Notes under the pieces: model-generated | Told to the model about the DNA's origin: nothing | What the model saw: the letters and a program-made list of their open reading frames with translations, nothing else | Databases searched by the model: none | Shown here: in pieces, positions 41,185 through 49,417 of the stretch | Layout: each line of letters starts with the position of its first letter | Position numbering within the stretch: position 1 is the stretch's first letter | NCBI RefSeq assembly: GCF_041949975.1 | Contig: NZ_JBHFQG010000019.1 | Location: forward strand, 1-64,000 | Direction: 5' to 3' | Length of the DNA stretch: 64,000 nucleotides | DNA from: Alteribacillus sp041949975 | GTDB lineage: Bacteria > Bacillota > Bacilli > Bacillales > Marinococcaceae | Translations under genes and position numbers: made by a program

Positions 41185-41414
41185 TGCTTAAATCTGCAAT
41201 TTATTTTCCACCAAGAAAACGACCTAAACATGCTAAAGAAGCTCGAAGGAAGCATTTACTTCGAATGTTAGAAAGTAATGAAGAGAAACTTCGTAATATT
41301 AAGAAAAGAATAATGGGGGGGGATGAAATCACTGAGGGTAAACGAGAAATGAGCTTGGATTCAATATATAACAAAAGGATTGAGCAGAAGGCAATGGACG
41401 ATTTTTTTAGATAA
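41184..41414 (+). CDS. Small basic phage protein
   Basis: 76 residues, Lys/Arg-rich (PPRKRPKHAKEARRKHLLRM near the start), predicted helical. The start shares an A with the loader stop, so it is coupled to it. No domain recognised; the charge suggests nucleic-acid contact. Confidence 0.6.
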   Translation: MLKSAIYFPPRKRPKHAKEARRKHLLRMLESNEEKLRNIKKRIMGGDEITEGKREMSLDSIYNKRIEQKAMDDFFR

Positions 41415-41547
41415 AGTAGGGAAAGGGATAGAGATTACCGTTAGACTATTTGGCAGCAGTAAATAAGCATATTATAGCACTCTCAGTGAGGGGGTACTAA
41501 ATTAAGCGTTAACAGGCAGACAAAAACAAGTTCCACCCATAGTGTTA

Positions 41548-41745
41548 CTTATTAGCCCCCTAACACATTGGACACGAAATATTGCTTTACATGGAGAAGT
41601 TAAGCATGATAGGCTGCTGACCCACGGCAAATCGTACTAGTTCTTTCTCAAAATTTGCCTCTTTGCCGTTACTTCATGCTTAACAGAGGCTCCATGTCAA
41701 GCAACTCTAGTTAATTTACGTTGTCCAAACAAAGGGGTTAATCCG
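41548..41745. mobile_element. MITE-like element, copy 1
   Basis: 198 bp, identical in all positions to the reverse complement of 46287-46484. It is flanked by a 4-bp direct repeat GTTA (41544-41547 and 41746-41749). Its ends are imperfect inverted repeats (ATTAGCCCC...TTGGACACG against ATTAACCCC...TTGGACAACG), and the inside is a long imperfect palindrome (ACATGGAG/CTCCATGT, TTAAGCATGA/TCATGCTTAA, CGGCAAA/TTTGCCG). It has no coding capacity. The ends are reminiscent of IS3-type ends, but no parental transposase is in the window. The surrounding gap 41415-41838 holds no gene I can support. Confidence 0.88.
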
Positions 41746-41838
41746 GTTATTGGTGGAACTGTTTGCTTGATGATATCTCTTTTTTATAATAAATATTAGT
41801 TTCACTTTAAAGAACTTTCAGTACCAGTAGAAATTTAA

Positions 41839-43560
41839 TTACACGTTAACGTTTCCTTGAAGATCAAACACGTCTAAGGTCATACCTATAGGGTTTGCAT
41901 TGTTGTTATAACCTACCGGGAATTCAGGATCGACGGTATCTGTTGAAGGGTTACCATAACCATTTGGAAAGTTAAATGTATTAAAATACACTTGAATTTG
42001 ATCTTCACTCGGTACGAAATTCCCATCACCAGATCTTAAGAAATATACTGCTAAACGTGTTCCATGAGGGTTAACTATGGAATTATTTTGGATCAAAATT
42101 TGATCCATTAATGAATAGTCTACACGCGAAAAAAAGATGACAGAATTTCCGGAACGATCTTGGTGATCCACATTGTTATTTTCGACGGTTAAACTTGTGA
42201 TTCCATCAAGATGAGGAAAAAAATTAACAAACTGGGTAAACCTTGTCATAATATTTCCTGTCACATTAATTGTGCCAGATGTTCGCCATGATACTATATT
42301 TGGCTCAAATACAATGGCTCCTAAACTTGTATCGCTTCCTTGAAACGTATTGTTTAGCACATTTGTTGTTCCGCGTACTAATTGAAACCTTAGGCTTTGA
42401 GTTATGATTACTGGATTGTGAATAAATTCATTATCCTCAACGGTAATATTTTGGCACCAAATATACCCACTACGAGTTGTTCCTTCTATGATACAAGAAC
42501 GAACGGTAATGTTATTGTAGAGTGTTATCGGTGAGGTTGTTCTTAGCGGGACTCTAATAATGGCATTTTGTGATGTAACATTCCTATTTGCAATCAAATG
42601 TAAACTGTCAATTATAACATTATCCGACTCTATAACCAGTCCATCAACGTCTGTATCGGGACTAAATATGATTTGTGGGAGAGGATTTGTTGGATGCCCC
42701 AGTAAAGTCATAGGTTTCGTGACAATTAGTTGTGTATCGATATTGTAGGTACCTTGTAGAATGTGAACTGTACCTCCTTCAGCAACAGCGTTCATTCCCT
42801 CCTCAATAGTTCCAAATGGGTGTTCTAATGAGCCATTCCCGGTTTGTGCACCTGCTTGGACATAGATGTTAAATGGATCTGAAGTAATTTGGGCTACAGC
42901 ATTTAAAGTCCTATTTGTCACTTCTAAAGTGGATATATTTTCTGCTGTTGTAGCTGAAATTACAATCCGGTAATTATGAGTTCCAGGTGGGGGAGTATCT
43001 ACCCAACTTAAACTAGGATACAACGTTCCACTAGTTGATAAACTAGTATCTAGGTCTTGTTGCTGGATTAGCGGATTACTTACGAGAATTTCAGGTTCCT
43101 CCCCCTCTCTTATTAAGTTATAAGAAATGTTGAGACTATAGTTCGTAGAAATATTGGTTTCGAAAAAAAGCCTAAAAGTGGAATCTAATTTTATACTTTC
43201 CCCTTCAAGTGTGCTTAAGGGTGGGAGCTCAAGGGATATTTCTGTTCCAGTAGGTAAAAGGGAAACAGTATCACTGGCTTGGTCAGTAAACAAGCTAGCG
43301 CCTGGCCCTTGAGGTCCCTGCTCACCTTGAGGCCCCTGCTCACCTTGAGGCCCAGGTGGTCCTTGAGGACCTGGCGGACCGGGTGGCCCTGGAGGTCCAG
43401 GTGGTCCAATCAATTTTGGTGGAAAAAAATCACAACTTTTCGGTGGCATTGTCTCATTTAAATTATGCTTAGTAGTAGAATTTACTTTTTTTTGCAAAGA
43501 AGATTTTTTTCTAAGTGAAAGTGGTTTCATTTTTCTTCTAAATTCATTCATGTTGTACAC
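41839..43560 (-). CDS. Collagen-like surface protein with beta-helix domain (phage cargo)
   Basis: 573 residues. A basic N-terminus (about 1-45) is followed by a Gly-X-Y collagen stretch (about 52-87: repeated GPP, GPQ, GEQ), a beta-sandwich region (about 90-230), and a right-handed parallel beta-helix (about 235-560) with FGTIEEGMNAVAEGGTVHIL, the DUF1565-type entry motif, and Asn-rich rungs. Collagen-like plus trimeric beta domains are typical of Bacillus exosporium filaments and phage tail fibres. It is antisense to all neighbouring phage genes, so it probably has its own promoter and is expressed in the lysogen, perhaps in sporulation. No signal peptide is seen. GAGGGTG precedes ATG. Confidence 0.75.
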   Translation of the reverse strand: MYNMNEFRRKMKPLSLRKKSSLQKKVNSTTKHNLNETMPPKSCDFFPPKLIGPPGPPGPPGPPGPQGPPGPQGEQGPQGEQGPQGPGASLFTDQASDTVSLLPTGTEISLELPPLSTLEGESIKLDSTFRLFFETNISTNYSLNISYNLIREGEEPEILVSNPLIQQQDLDTSLSTSGTLYPSLSWVDTPPPGTHNYRIVISATTAENISTLEVTNRTLNAVAQITSDPFNIYVQAGAQTGNGSLEHPFGTIEEGMNAVAEGGTVHILQGTYNIDTQLIVTKPMTLLGHPTNPLPQIIFSPDTDVDGLVIESDNVIIDSLHLIANRNVTSQNAIIRVPLRTTSPITLYNNITVRSCIIEGTTRSGYIWCQNITVEDNEFIHNPVIITQSLRFQLVRGTTNVLNNTFQGSDTSLGAIVFEPNIVSWRTSGTINVTGNIMTRFTQFVNFFPHLDGITSLTVENNNVDHQDRSGNSVIFFSRVDYSLMDQILIQNNSIVNPHGTRLAVYFLRSGDGNFVPSEDQIQVYFNTFNFPNGYGNPSTDTVDPEFPVGYNNNANPIGMTLDVFDLQGNVNV

Positions 43561-43773
43561 CCTCAGTATTATTTATTTTTATTATCAATTTATTTTTTTC
43601 TAAATATATAGTTCAGATTTTCCCCGTAATTTTCAAAAAACAAATAAAGGCCTATACAGAAAAGCGCTATGATGTGAATGGTTTTTGAAGGGGACGATGA
43701 CGATACTGAATAGTAGAATAACTACAAGAGATATTATAATACCGTTTAAAAAATAAATAAGGGGAAGGTTGTC

Positions 43774-43977
43774 ATGAAAAGATTACAAAATATCGATATA
43801 AACCCTAGGACAGGAGAACTAAATATTGATATAATGGATAAAAATTCCTCTTTTGCTATTGTGGTGTGTAATGGACGAGCTAGATTAACAGAATTACCGG
43901 ATTACGGTGAAACAAAAATAGTAACGCACCAGGGGAAGGTGAAGAGGGTTAAATATGACGAAGGGGAGGAGTTTTAA
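43774..43977 (+). CDS. DUF3954/XtrA-like small phage protein
   Basis: 67 residues (SSFAIVVCNGRARLTELPDY and KIVTHQGKVKRVKYDEGEEF) with the beta pattern of the DUF3954/XtrA family found in Bacillus phages before late regulators. ATG after AAGGGGAAGG. It overlaps the next gene by 23 bp. Family function is unknown. Confidence 0.65.
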   Translation: MKRLQNIDINPRTGELNIDIMDKNSSFAIVVCNGRARLTELPDYGETKIVTHQGKVKRVKYDEGEEF

Positions 43978-45019
43978 AATTAATTTAATTGAAGAAATTA
44001 TTAAAGAGTTGCCTAAAGTGGACAGTAATATTAATTACTGGCTCGTTAGGACTAATGGTGGGGAGTATTATGAAGAATTTGTTAATGAAAATTTTATAGG
44101 TATCGGATGGAACAAAATTACAAGAGAGAGAATTAAAGACAACATTTCAATTGAAGACCTAGTAAGAGAAAACTACAAGAAAGAAAGTCGTCCAAGATAT
44201 GTAGAAACACAAATTTTACGTTTTATTGAGGGGATAAAGAAGGGTGATGTAGTACTAGTTCCATCTAAGAACTCTAGATATCTTCATTGTGGATATGTAA
44301 TCTCTGATGACTATTACGAAGCCGATCTACCTATTAATGATGAATCTGCTTTTGAACAGCTTTTTGAATTAGAAGAAGAGGGGATTTGCCCTTATCGAAA
44401 ACGAAAATGGGTTAAGTGGATTAAACCTTTATCTAAAGATCAATTAGACCCAAAATTGTATTTACTAGTATATTCTCATCATACGATTACTTCAGCAAAT
44501 GACTATAAGGATTTAATAAATCGGGCAATGTTTGATATGTACATACAAGATGAGAAGTGTTACGCGACATTTCAAATAGAGCGTGCAGAGAACATTGAAG
44601 CGAGGTCTTTGGTGACTTTTCTTAACAGCTTGATTGAGGTAAACAAAATAAAGAGTGGTAAAGATGATTTGGAAATAAAAATTTCAGTTCAATCACCAGG
44701 ATTAACAGAAATTATTGATAATCTCTATAATATAGTGTGGACTTGTGTTGTTATTCTTTCAATAATAGGAGGGAAGGTCAAAACGCCTTTCTTTCAATTT
44801 GAATCTGGAGGAGTTGTGGGATATATAGAAAAGTACATTAAAGAAAGAAAAAATGAAGGCAAAGTACCTGATAACATTCGTGAAGATTTAAAATCAAGTT
44901 CTGAAGAATTGAAAATGACTCAGCCATCAGAATTTGTGAAAGCTATCGAAAAAGTTCAGAAAAAAGAAAAGGTCAAAGAGTTTGAGAACACTGGGGAACA
45001 AGAAGAAAAAAATGATTAA
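43955..45019 (+). CDS. PUA/EVE-like domain protein with hydrophobic C-terminal segment, candidate accessory defence gene
   Basis: 354 residues. The N-terminal part (about 25-170) has the build of PUA/EVE-type domains found in modified-base-reading restriction and defence proteins: NYWLVRTNGGEYYEEFVNEN, FIGIGWNKI, FIEGIKKGDVVLVPSKNSRY and GYVIS. The C-terminal part (about 205-310) contains DLEIKISVQSPGLTEIIDNL, then the hydrophobic WTCVVILSIIGG (about 268-279) and ESGGVVGYIEKYI; a charged tail follows. I recognise no nuclease motif. It starts within the upstream gene behind GAAGAGG. Place in a prophage accessory region with a small membrane-protein gene suggests exclusion or defence, but this is inference. 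Confidence 0.6.
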   Translation: MTKGRSFKINLIEEIIKELPKVDSNINYWLVRTNGGEYYEEFVNENFIGIGWNKITRERIKDNISIEDLVRENYKKESRPRYVETQILRFIEGIKKGDVVLVPSKNSRYLHCGYVISDDYYEADLPINDESAFEQLFELEEEGICPYRKRKWVKWIKPLSKDQLDPKLYLLVYSHHTITSANDYKDLINRAMFDMYIQDEKCYATFQIERAENIEARSLVTFLNSLIEVNKIKSGKDDLEIKISVQSPGLTEIIDNLYNIVWTCVVILSIIGGKVKTPFFQFESGGVVGYIEKYIKERKNEGKVPDNIREDLKSSSEELKMTQPSEFVKAIEKVQKKEKVKEFENTGEQEEKND

Positions 45020-45216
45020 CTACTCAAATAATCTGGTGGCTGCACTTTTACCCACTTGAACATAATCACCAAACTAACTCCTAATGATATAGTTATTAAG
45101 ATAAAAATATTATAAGGAAGAAAAATTTGTGCAATACCAAAAATAACAATTGTTAACAGTAAAGTAATTAGCACAAAAAGATTAATGGTTGATATAGTTG
45201 CAAATAACTTTTTCAA
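45016..45216 (-). CDS. Small two-span membrane protein
   Basis: 66 residues with two hydrophobic helices (about 8-30 and 37-53) and a short basic loop. TTG start with GGAGGGGG six bases before it, which supports translation. It is tail-to-tail with the 354-residue gene, overlapping it by 4 bp. Such a pair could be effector and membrane partner or independent. No family recognised. Confidence 0.5.
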   Translation of the reverse strand: MKKLFATISTINLFVLITLLLTIVIFGIAQIFLPYNIFILITISLGVSLVIMFKWVKVQPPDYLSS

Positions 45217-45307
45217 AGGTTTCCCCCTCCCTCTTTGTAATTAATAAAATTATATCACTGTTAATATTAATATGCACACATATTTGTTTTGTTCTACCAG
45301 CCCACTG

Positions 45308-45361
45308 GAGGACGCTTTGATTTGCGGTTTTGAACCGTGGATCTTGGCGTCCTCTTTTTTT
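45308..45361 (+). terminator. Terminator before the late-regulator genes
   Basis: GAGGACGC (45308-45315) pairs with GCGTCCTC (45347-45354), with a second hairpin CGGTT/AACCG inside the loop, followed by seven Ts. It would stop early transcription before the late-control genes. Confidence 0.8.
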
Positions 45362-45374
45362 AGGAGGGATAGTC

Positions 45375-45506
45375 ATGAAAAAGATAGTAGCAGACGATCA
45401 CTGTAAAAACTGTGTGTGGCTCATAAACGGGTGTCTTTGTCCTTTTCAGCGATGCATTAAATATTTTGGTTGGGGGAGTGTTAAGGATGGAAAAGCGACA
45501 GATTGA
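45375..45506 (+). CDS. Cys-rich small phage protein
   Basis: 43 residues with five cysteines (CKNC, CLC, and one in FQRC), likely zinc-binding. ATG after TAGGAGGGAT. It ends 20 bp inside the late-regulator gene in another frame, the usual partner arrangement in Bacillus phages. Function unknown. Confidence 0.65.
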   Translation: MKKIVADDHCKNCVWLINGCLCPFQRCIKYFGWGSVKDGKATD

Positions 45507-45927
45507 GAATGCTCTAAGGGACTATTCCTGGATGATTAACGAAATAAAAAGACAGCGTGGGTTATTAGGGGACGCAGGAACAAAACTGGTTGCTCAATCA
45601 GGTATTGAATCCACTATGCCTAAACCACAAGGAGAGACCGGTGATCCAGTCGCTCAAGAAGTCGTTCGCCGTGACAAAAAACATACTTGGATCCGAAAGC
45701 TTGAAAAGAAAGTTTTGTTCATTCAAGAGAGGATATCTGTAATAGAAAATGAGCGTGAAAAAGCTGTCCTAGAGTGTATGTTGGATGGCATGAGCATGAT
45801 AGCAATAAGTAAACATATGGGGTTATCCAGACGCCATATTTATAATATTAAGGAAACAATAGTGTACAGGATTGCACACTTTGCACAGTTTTCCCGAAAG
45901 ATGACAAATGAAAAACAATGTAGTTAA
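45487..45927 (+). CDS. ArpU-family late transcription regulator
   Basis: 146 residues with a sigma-70-region-4-like helix-turn-helix near the end (GMSMIAISKHMGLSRRHIYN, about 104-123) and a charged N-terminal half starting MEKRQIENALRDYSW. ArpU-type proteins switch on late genes in Gram-positive phages. I chose the ATG at 45487, which has GGGGGAG upstream, instead of a start 21 bp earlier. It lies after a terminator and before the late genes, as expected for the late switch. Confidence 0.8.
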   Translation: MEKRQIENALRDYSWMINEIKRQRGLLGDAGTKLVAQSGIESTMPKPQGETGDPVAQEVVRRDKKHTWIRKLEKKVLFIQERISVIENEREKAVLECMLDGMSMIAISKHMGLSRRHIYNIKETIVYRIAHFAQFSRKMTNEKQCS

Positions 45928-45988
45928 AATGGGAGGCAGGAGCGGGGCGGACGTTGAGACTTCAGTTAAAAACAGAATATCAATCATT

Positions 45989-46011
45989 GAGACCCTTTCG
46001 GGTCTTTCTTA
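45989..46011 (+). terminator. Terminator after the late regulator
   Basis: AGACCC-TTTC-GGGTCT stem followed by TTCTTATT, 62 bp after the gene. Confidence 0.75.
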
Positions 46012-46286
46012 TTAAAATAAGTAATAAGATGTTGAAAAGCACTTCGTTGGTATTTGTTTATTATTAAAATTTATTTAATTAGCGCAGCTTTGGAAGAGTG
46101 TATACTCAACCCAGCCACGCTACCGTTCCCTTATCATTAAAACGTAGGAAAAAGGCATTTGGCAGAACGCTGTTCGCTATTTACTTAGTACGAAGATAAA
46201 AAATTTAGTCATACTAATCCCCCCTTAGAGGGAACCAATAGCATTACATTGCTTAGTTTTTCAATAAGAAAATGTTTTATAAATTA

Positions 46287-46484
46287 CGGATTAACCCCTT
46301 TGTTTGGACAACGTAAATTAACTAGAGTTGCTTGACATGGAGCCTCTGTTAAGCATGAAGTAACGGCAAAGAGGCAAATTTTGAGAAAGAACTAGTACGA
46401 TTTGCCGTGGGTCAGCAGCCTATCATGCTTAACTTCTCCATGTAAAGCAATATTTCGTGTCCAATGTGTTAGGGGGCTAATAAG
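46287..46484. mobile_element. MITE-like element, copy 2 (inverted)
   Basis: Exact reverse complement of 41548-41745 over 198 bp, with its own 4-bp duplication ATTA (46283-46286 and 46485-46488). Different target duplications show two separate insertions, and the perfect identity shows they are recent. It lies in the 650-bp gap 45928-46577; apart from this element and the terminator at 45989 I see nothing coding there. A late promoter is expected in the gap but not clear. Confidence 0.88.
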
Positions 46485-46577
46485 ATTAATACTGGAGGAA
46501 ATTCTCACCATTTGTAGAATACGTTTCGAGTAGACGTATTCTTTCTGCTATCGTAAAATGATTATAGGAGACAAAAA

Positions 46578-47048
46578 ATGTACACTTTTTCTGATTTAAT
46601 TAAAGATTTTTGGGTTCCGGTTATGTTTAGTCTGATTGGGGCTTTAATTGGTCATTTTAAAAGAGGGAATATGATTGAATTTCCTTCTGTAATGATTGAT
46701 TTTGTTGTAGAAGACAAACGAGGGTTTAAAGGTAAGTTTTTAATTTTTTTTCAGTTCTTTTTATATTTAATAGGAATCAAAACAGGAGCTAATAAATATT
46801 CGGAGTCATTGGTGTTATATCCAGGTTTTTTTGGGGATTTATTGATTGGTGTAGGAACAGGTATTGTTGCTAAATGTGCTTTTGAAATTTCTGGTGCAAA
46901 TAATAATTTCTCGTTAATATTAACCTCTACATTAGCTGGTTATGCAGGGTTAACGTATATCCAAAAGTGGGAAAGTAACTATATGACAGATAATGTTGGT
47001 GATAAAATGAAGGAGGCTGATGTTGAGAACGGAAAAAATAGTGAATAA
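46578..47048 (+). CDS. Phage membrane protein (DUF4257-like)
   Basis: 156 residues with about four hydrophobic segments (about 12-28, 58-74, 88-106 and 114-128) and a charged C-terminal tail. The general form resembles DUF4257 proteins of Bacillus phages, which are of unknown function. ATG after ATAGGAG. First gene after the second MITE copy. Confidence 0.55.
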   Translation: MYTFSDLIKDFWVPVMFSLIGALIGHFKRGNMIEFPSVMIDFVVEDKRGFKGKFLIFFQFFLYLIGIKTGANKYSESLVLYPGFFGDLLIGVGTGIVAKCAFEISGANNNFSLILTSTLAGYAGLTYIQKWESNYMTDNVGDKMKEADVENGKNSE

Positions 47049-47116
47049 ATACATAATCATGAATTATAAGATTAACATAAGATATAAAAATATATCACTT
47101 GTTTTGAGGTGATTAA

Positions 47117-47299
47117 ATGACAGTGAAATTTTCCAGAGAAGTTTATGATGAATTATCAAGATTAAAGGACATTGTTGAAGATAAAGAGCGCCCAATAGTG
47201 GTAAGAAGAAGAGCTAAACGTAAGTTCGATGCCCTGTATAGAAAAGGGGCTAGAAAAAGGAATACAAAATCTCATAAACGTTACACTGAGCAAGTTTGA
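47117..47299 (+). CDS. Small basic phage protein
   Basis: 60 residues, Arg/Lys-rich (VVRRRAKRKFDALYRKGARK), helical. ATG after TTGAGGTGAT. It precedes the terminase genes and may bind DNA. No family recognised. Confidence 0.55.
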   Translation: MTVKFSREVYDELSRLKDIVEDKERPIVVRRRAKRKFDALYRKGARKRNTKSHKRYTEQV

Positions 47300-47318
47300 A
47301 AGCACTATAATTGATAAG

Positions 47319-47342
47319 GTTGCCATATTGGCAGTCTTTTTT
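47319..47342 (+). terminator. Possible weak terminator before terminase genes
   Basis: TTGCCA-TA-TTGGCAG small hairpin followed by TCTTTTTT. The stem is short. Confidence 0.45.
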
Positions 47343-47445
47343 ATTTGTACTTTTCTATGGCGTATTTCCAGTGAAAAATATCATAGATTAATTTTTCTTT
47401 TGCTCCAAAACAACCCCATGGATCGGGAGGTGGGTGGTGATGTAG

Positions 47446-48120
47446 TTGCCCCGAAACAATAATAAAAAAAGGTGCAAAGCAAAAAATCGAAACGGTGAAC
47501 AATGTAAACGATGGGCTAAGGCAGGATGGGATGTTTGTCACTCACATGGTGCAAAAGGTGGTGCTCCTGAAAGGAACTCGAATGCCCAAACACATGGATT
47601 GTTTTCCAAATACCTTCCTAAAGAAACAATGGATATTGTTAGTCAAATAAATGATGTCTCACCTGTTGATATGCTCTGGATGAATATTAAGATGCAGTTT
47701 GCACAGATTATGAGGTCGCAGCAGATCATGCATGTTGAAAACAAAGATGATCTGACAAAGGAGATCAAGAAAACAGAATCTGTGGTAAACGATAAATTTG
47801 AAACAGATAAAAGAGAATGGGAAATTCAGTTCGCTTGGGATAAACAGGCGAACTTTTTAAATGCCCAAAGCCGGGCAATGGGTGAGCTTCGAAGTATGTT
47901 AAAGCAATTTGTAGAACTAACGAATTATGATGATGAAAGAAAACTTGAAGCAGAACGCATGCAAGCTGCCATTAATAAGACCAAAGCAGAAACAGACAAA
48001 CTTAAAGCCGAAACAAAGAATGAGGAAGACGGTACTTCTCGTGTTGTAATAGTGAACGATAAGGAAGCCATGAAAAAGGAGATGATGCAACGTGCCGGAG
48101 ACAGTGACGAAGACCGTTGA
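47446..48120 (+). CDS. Terminase small subunit
   Basis: The small subunit recognises the packaging site and recruits the large subunit. 224 residues: an N-terminal zinc-finger-like CKAKNRNGEQC...CHSHG (about 9-34), a GAPERNSNAQTHGLFSKY motif common in PBSX-type small terminases, and a long coiled-coil C-terminus (about 160-215). TTG start after GGTGGTGAT. It overlaps the large-subunit gene by 29 bp. Confidence 0.8.
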   Translation: MPRNNNKKRCKAKNRNGEQCKRWAKAGWDVCHSHGAKGGAPERNSNAQTHGLFSKYLPKETMDIVSQINDVSPVDMLWMNIKMQFAQIMRSQQIMHVENKDDLTKEIKKTESVVNDKFETDKREWEIQFAWDKQANFLNAQSRAMGELRSMLKQFVELTNYDDERKLEAERMQAAINKTKAETDKLKAETKNEEDGTSRVVIVNDKEAMKKEMMQRAGDSDEDR

Positions 48121-49405
48121 CATCATAGACATGATTAATCCTAATTTCTACTCCGTTTGGCTGAACGAGAAACCAGCTTCTATATTGTCTGGCGGCCGAT
48201 CTTCTATGAAGTCGTCTGTCATATCATTAAAGCTAGTGACAGACTTCCTAGAAGATGACCAGGGCAATGTTGTTTGTTTACGGAAAGTTGCAAAATACTT
48301 GTCTGGCTCGGTATATGAGCAAATTAAATGGGCCATTTATATGCTAAGTATTCAAGATGAATTCAGGTTCATGGTATCGCCATTAAAGATTGTTCACAAG
48401 CGAACGCAGACTGCCTTTTATTTCTACGGCGTAGATGACCCTCAGAAGCTTAAATCAGCAAAAATTGCAGTAGGATATGTAATGGCCTTATGGTTTGAAG
48501 AACTGGCTGAATATAGCGGTGTGGAGGACATTGACACGGTAGAAGATACATTCATCCGTGAAGACCTGGGAGCAGATAAGCAGGTTAAGGTTTATTATTC
48601 ATACAATCCCCCTAGGAACCCTTATGACTGGGTGAATGAGTGGAGAGACAGTAAAGCAAACGATCCTGACTATTTTCTGCATCATTCAACATACCAGGAA
48701 GATGAAAAAGGGTTCTTGTCTTCCCAGATGCTAAGGAAGATCGAAAAATACAAAGAAACTGATTATGAATACTGGGCCTGGATGTATGACGGGCAAGTTA
48801 TCGGTTTGGGGGATATGGTTTACAACATAAACCATTTCCAATGGGTAGAGCAGCTGCCAGATAACGATGATTTGTTATTGATCGATATCCCTATAGATTC
48901 TGGTTATCAAACGTCAGCAACCACGTTCCTGGCCTTGGGACTTTCTAAGCGACTGAATGTTTACTTGCTTGATACCTATTACTATTCACCAGCAAACAAA
49001 ACAACCAAGAAAGCACCCAGCGAGTTTTCAGATGACCTAAATGAATTTATCACCAAGCAAACAGATTTATATAAAAAGCACATTGATCAGCTAACTATAG
49101 ACAGTGCTGAAGGTGCTTTAAGAAACCAATACTTCAAAGATTACGGCGTACGGCTTCATCCGATAGCTAAAAAGAAAAAAGTGAATATGATTGAGAACGT
49201 CCAGGACTTATTAGCCCAGGGGCGTTTTTTTATGCTTAAAAACGAAAACAACCAAATCTTCTATGAAGAGCACAAAAAATATCAATGGGATATTGAAACA
49301 TTAGAAACTGATGATCCAAAGGTTATTAAGGAAAATGATCATACTGTCGATGCGTTTATGTATTACGTTAATGACAATCTTCAAAAAATCCAGCTGAAAA
49401 TGTAA
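48092..49405 (+). CDS. Terminase large subunit (PBSX family)
   Basis: The packaging motor and headful or site-specific nuclease. 437 residues, a typical PBSX/SPP1 size. The ATPase part has a Walker A-like SGGRSSMKSS (about 31-40) and the Walker B/catalytic ALWFEELAE (about 135-143). The RNase H-like nuclease has DIPIDSG (about 270-276), TIDSAEG and a late Asp in NDHTVDAFMYY. GTG start after AAAAGGAGATG. Confidence 0.92.
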   Translation: MPETVTKTVDIIDMINPNFYSVWLNEKPASILSGGRSSMKSSVISLKLVTDFLEDDQGNVVCLRKVAKYLSGSVYEQIKWAIYMLSIQDEFRFMVSPLKIVHKRTQTAFYFYGVDDPQKLKSAKIAVGYVMALWFEELAEYSGVEDIDTVEDTFIREDLGADKQVKVYYSYNPPRNPYDWVNEWRDSKANDPDYFLHHSTYQEDEKGFLSSQMLRKIEKYKETDYEYWAWMYDGQVIGLGDMVYNINHFQWVEQLPDNDDLLLIDIPIDSGYQTSATTFLALGLSKRLNVYLLDTYYYSPANKTTKKAPSEFSDDLNEFITKQTDLYKKHIDQLTIDSAEGALRNQYFKDYGVRLHPIAKKKKVNMIENVQDLLAQGRFFMLKNENNQIFYEEHKKYQWDIETLETDDPKVIKENDHTVDAFMYYVNDNLQKIQLKM

Positions 49406-49417
49406 GGCGGTGAAAGC

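Noticed and set aside
43215..43461. Short frames on both strands over the collagen repeat region
   Set aside because: Repetitive Gly-Pro codons leave long open frames in other phases; only the 573-residue frame has domains and a ribosome site.
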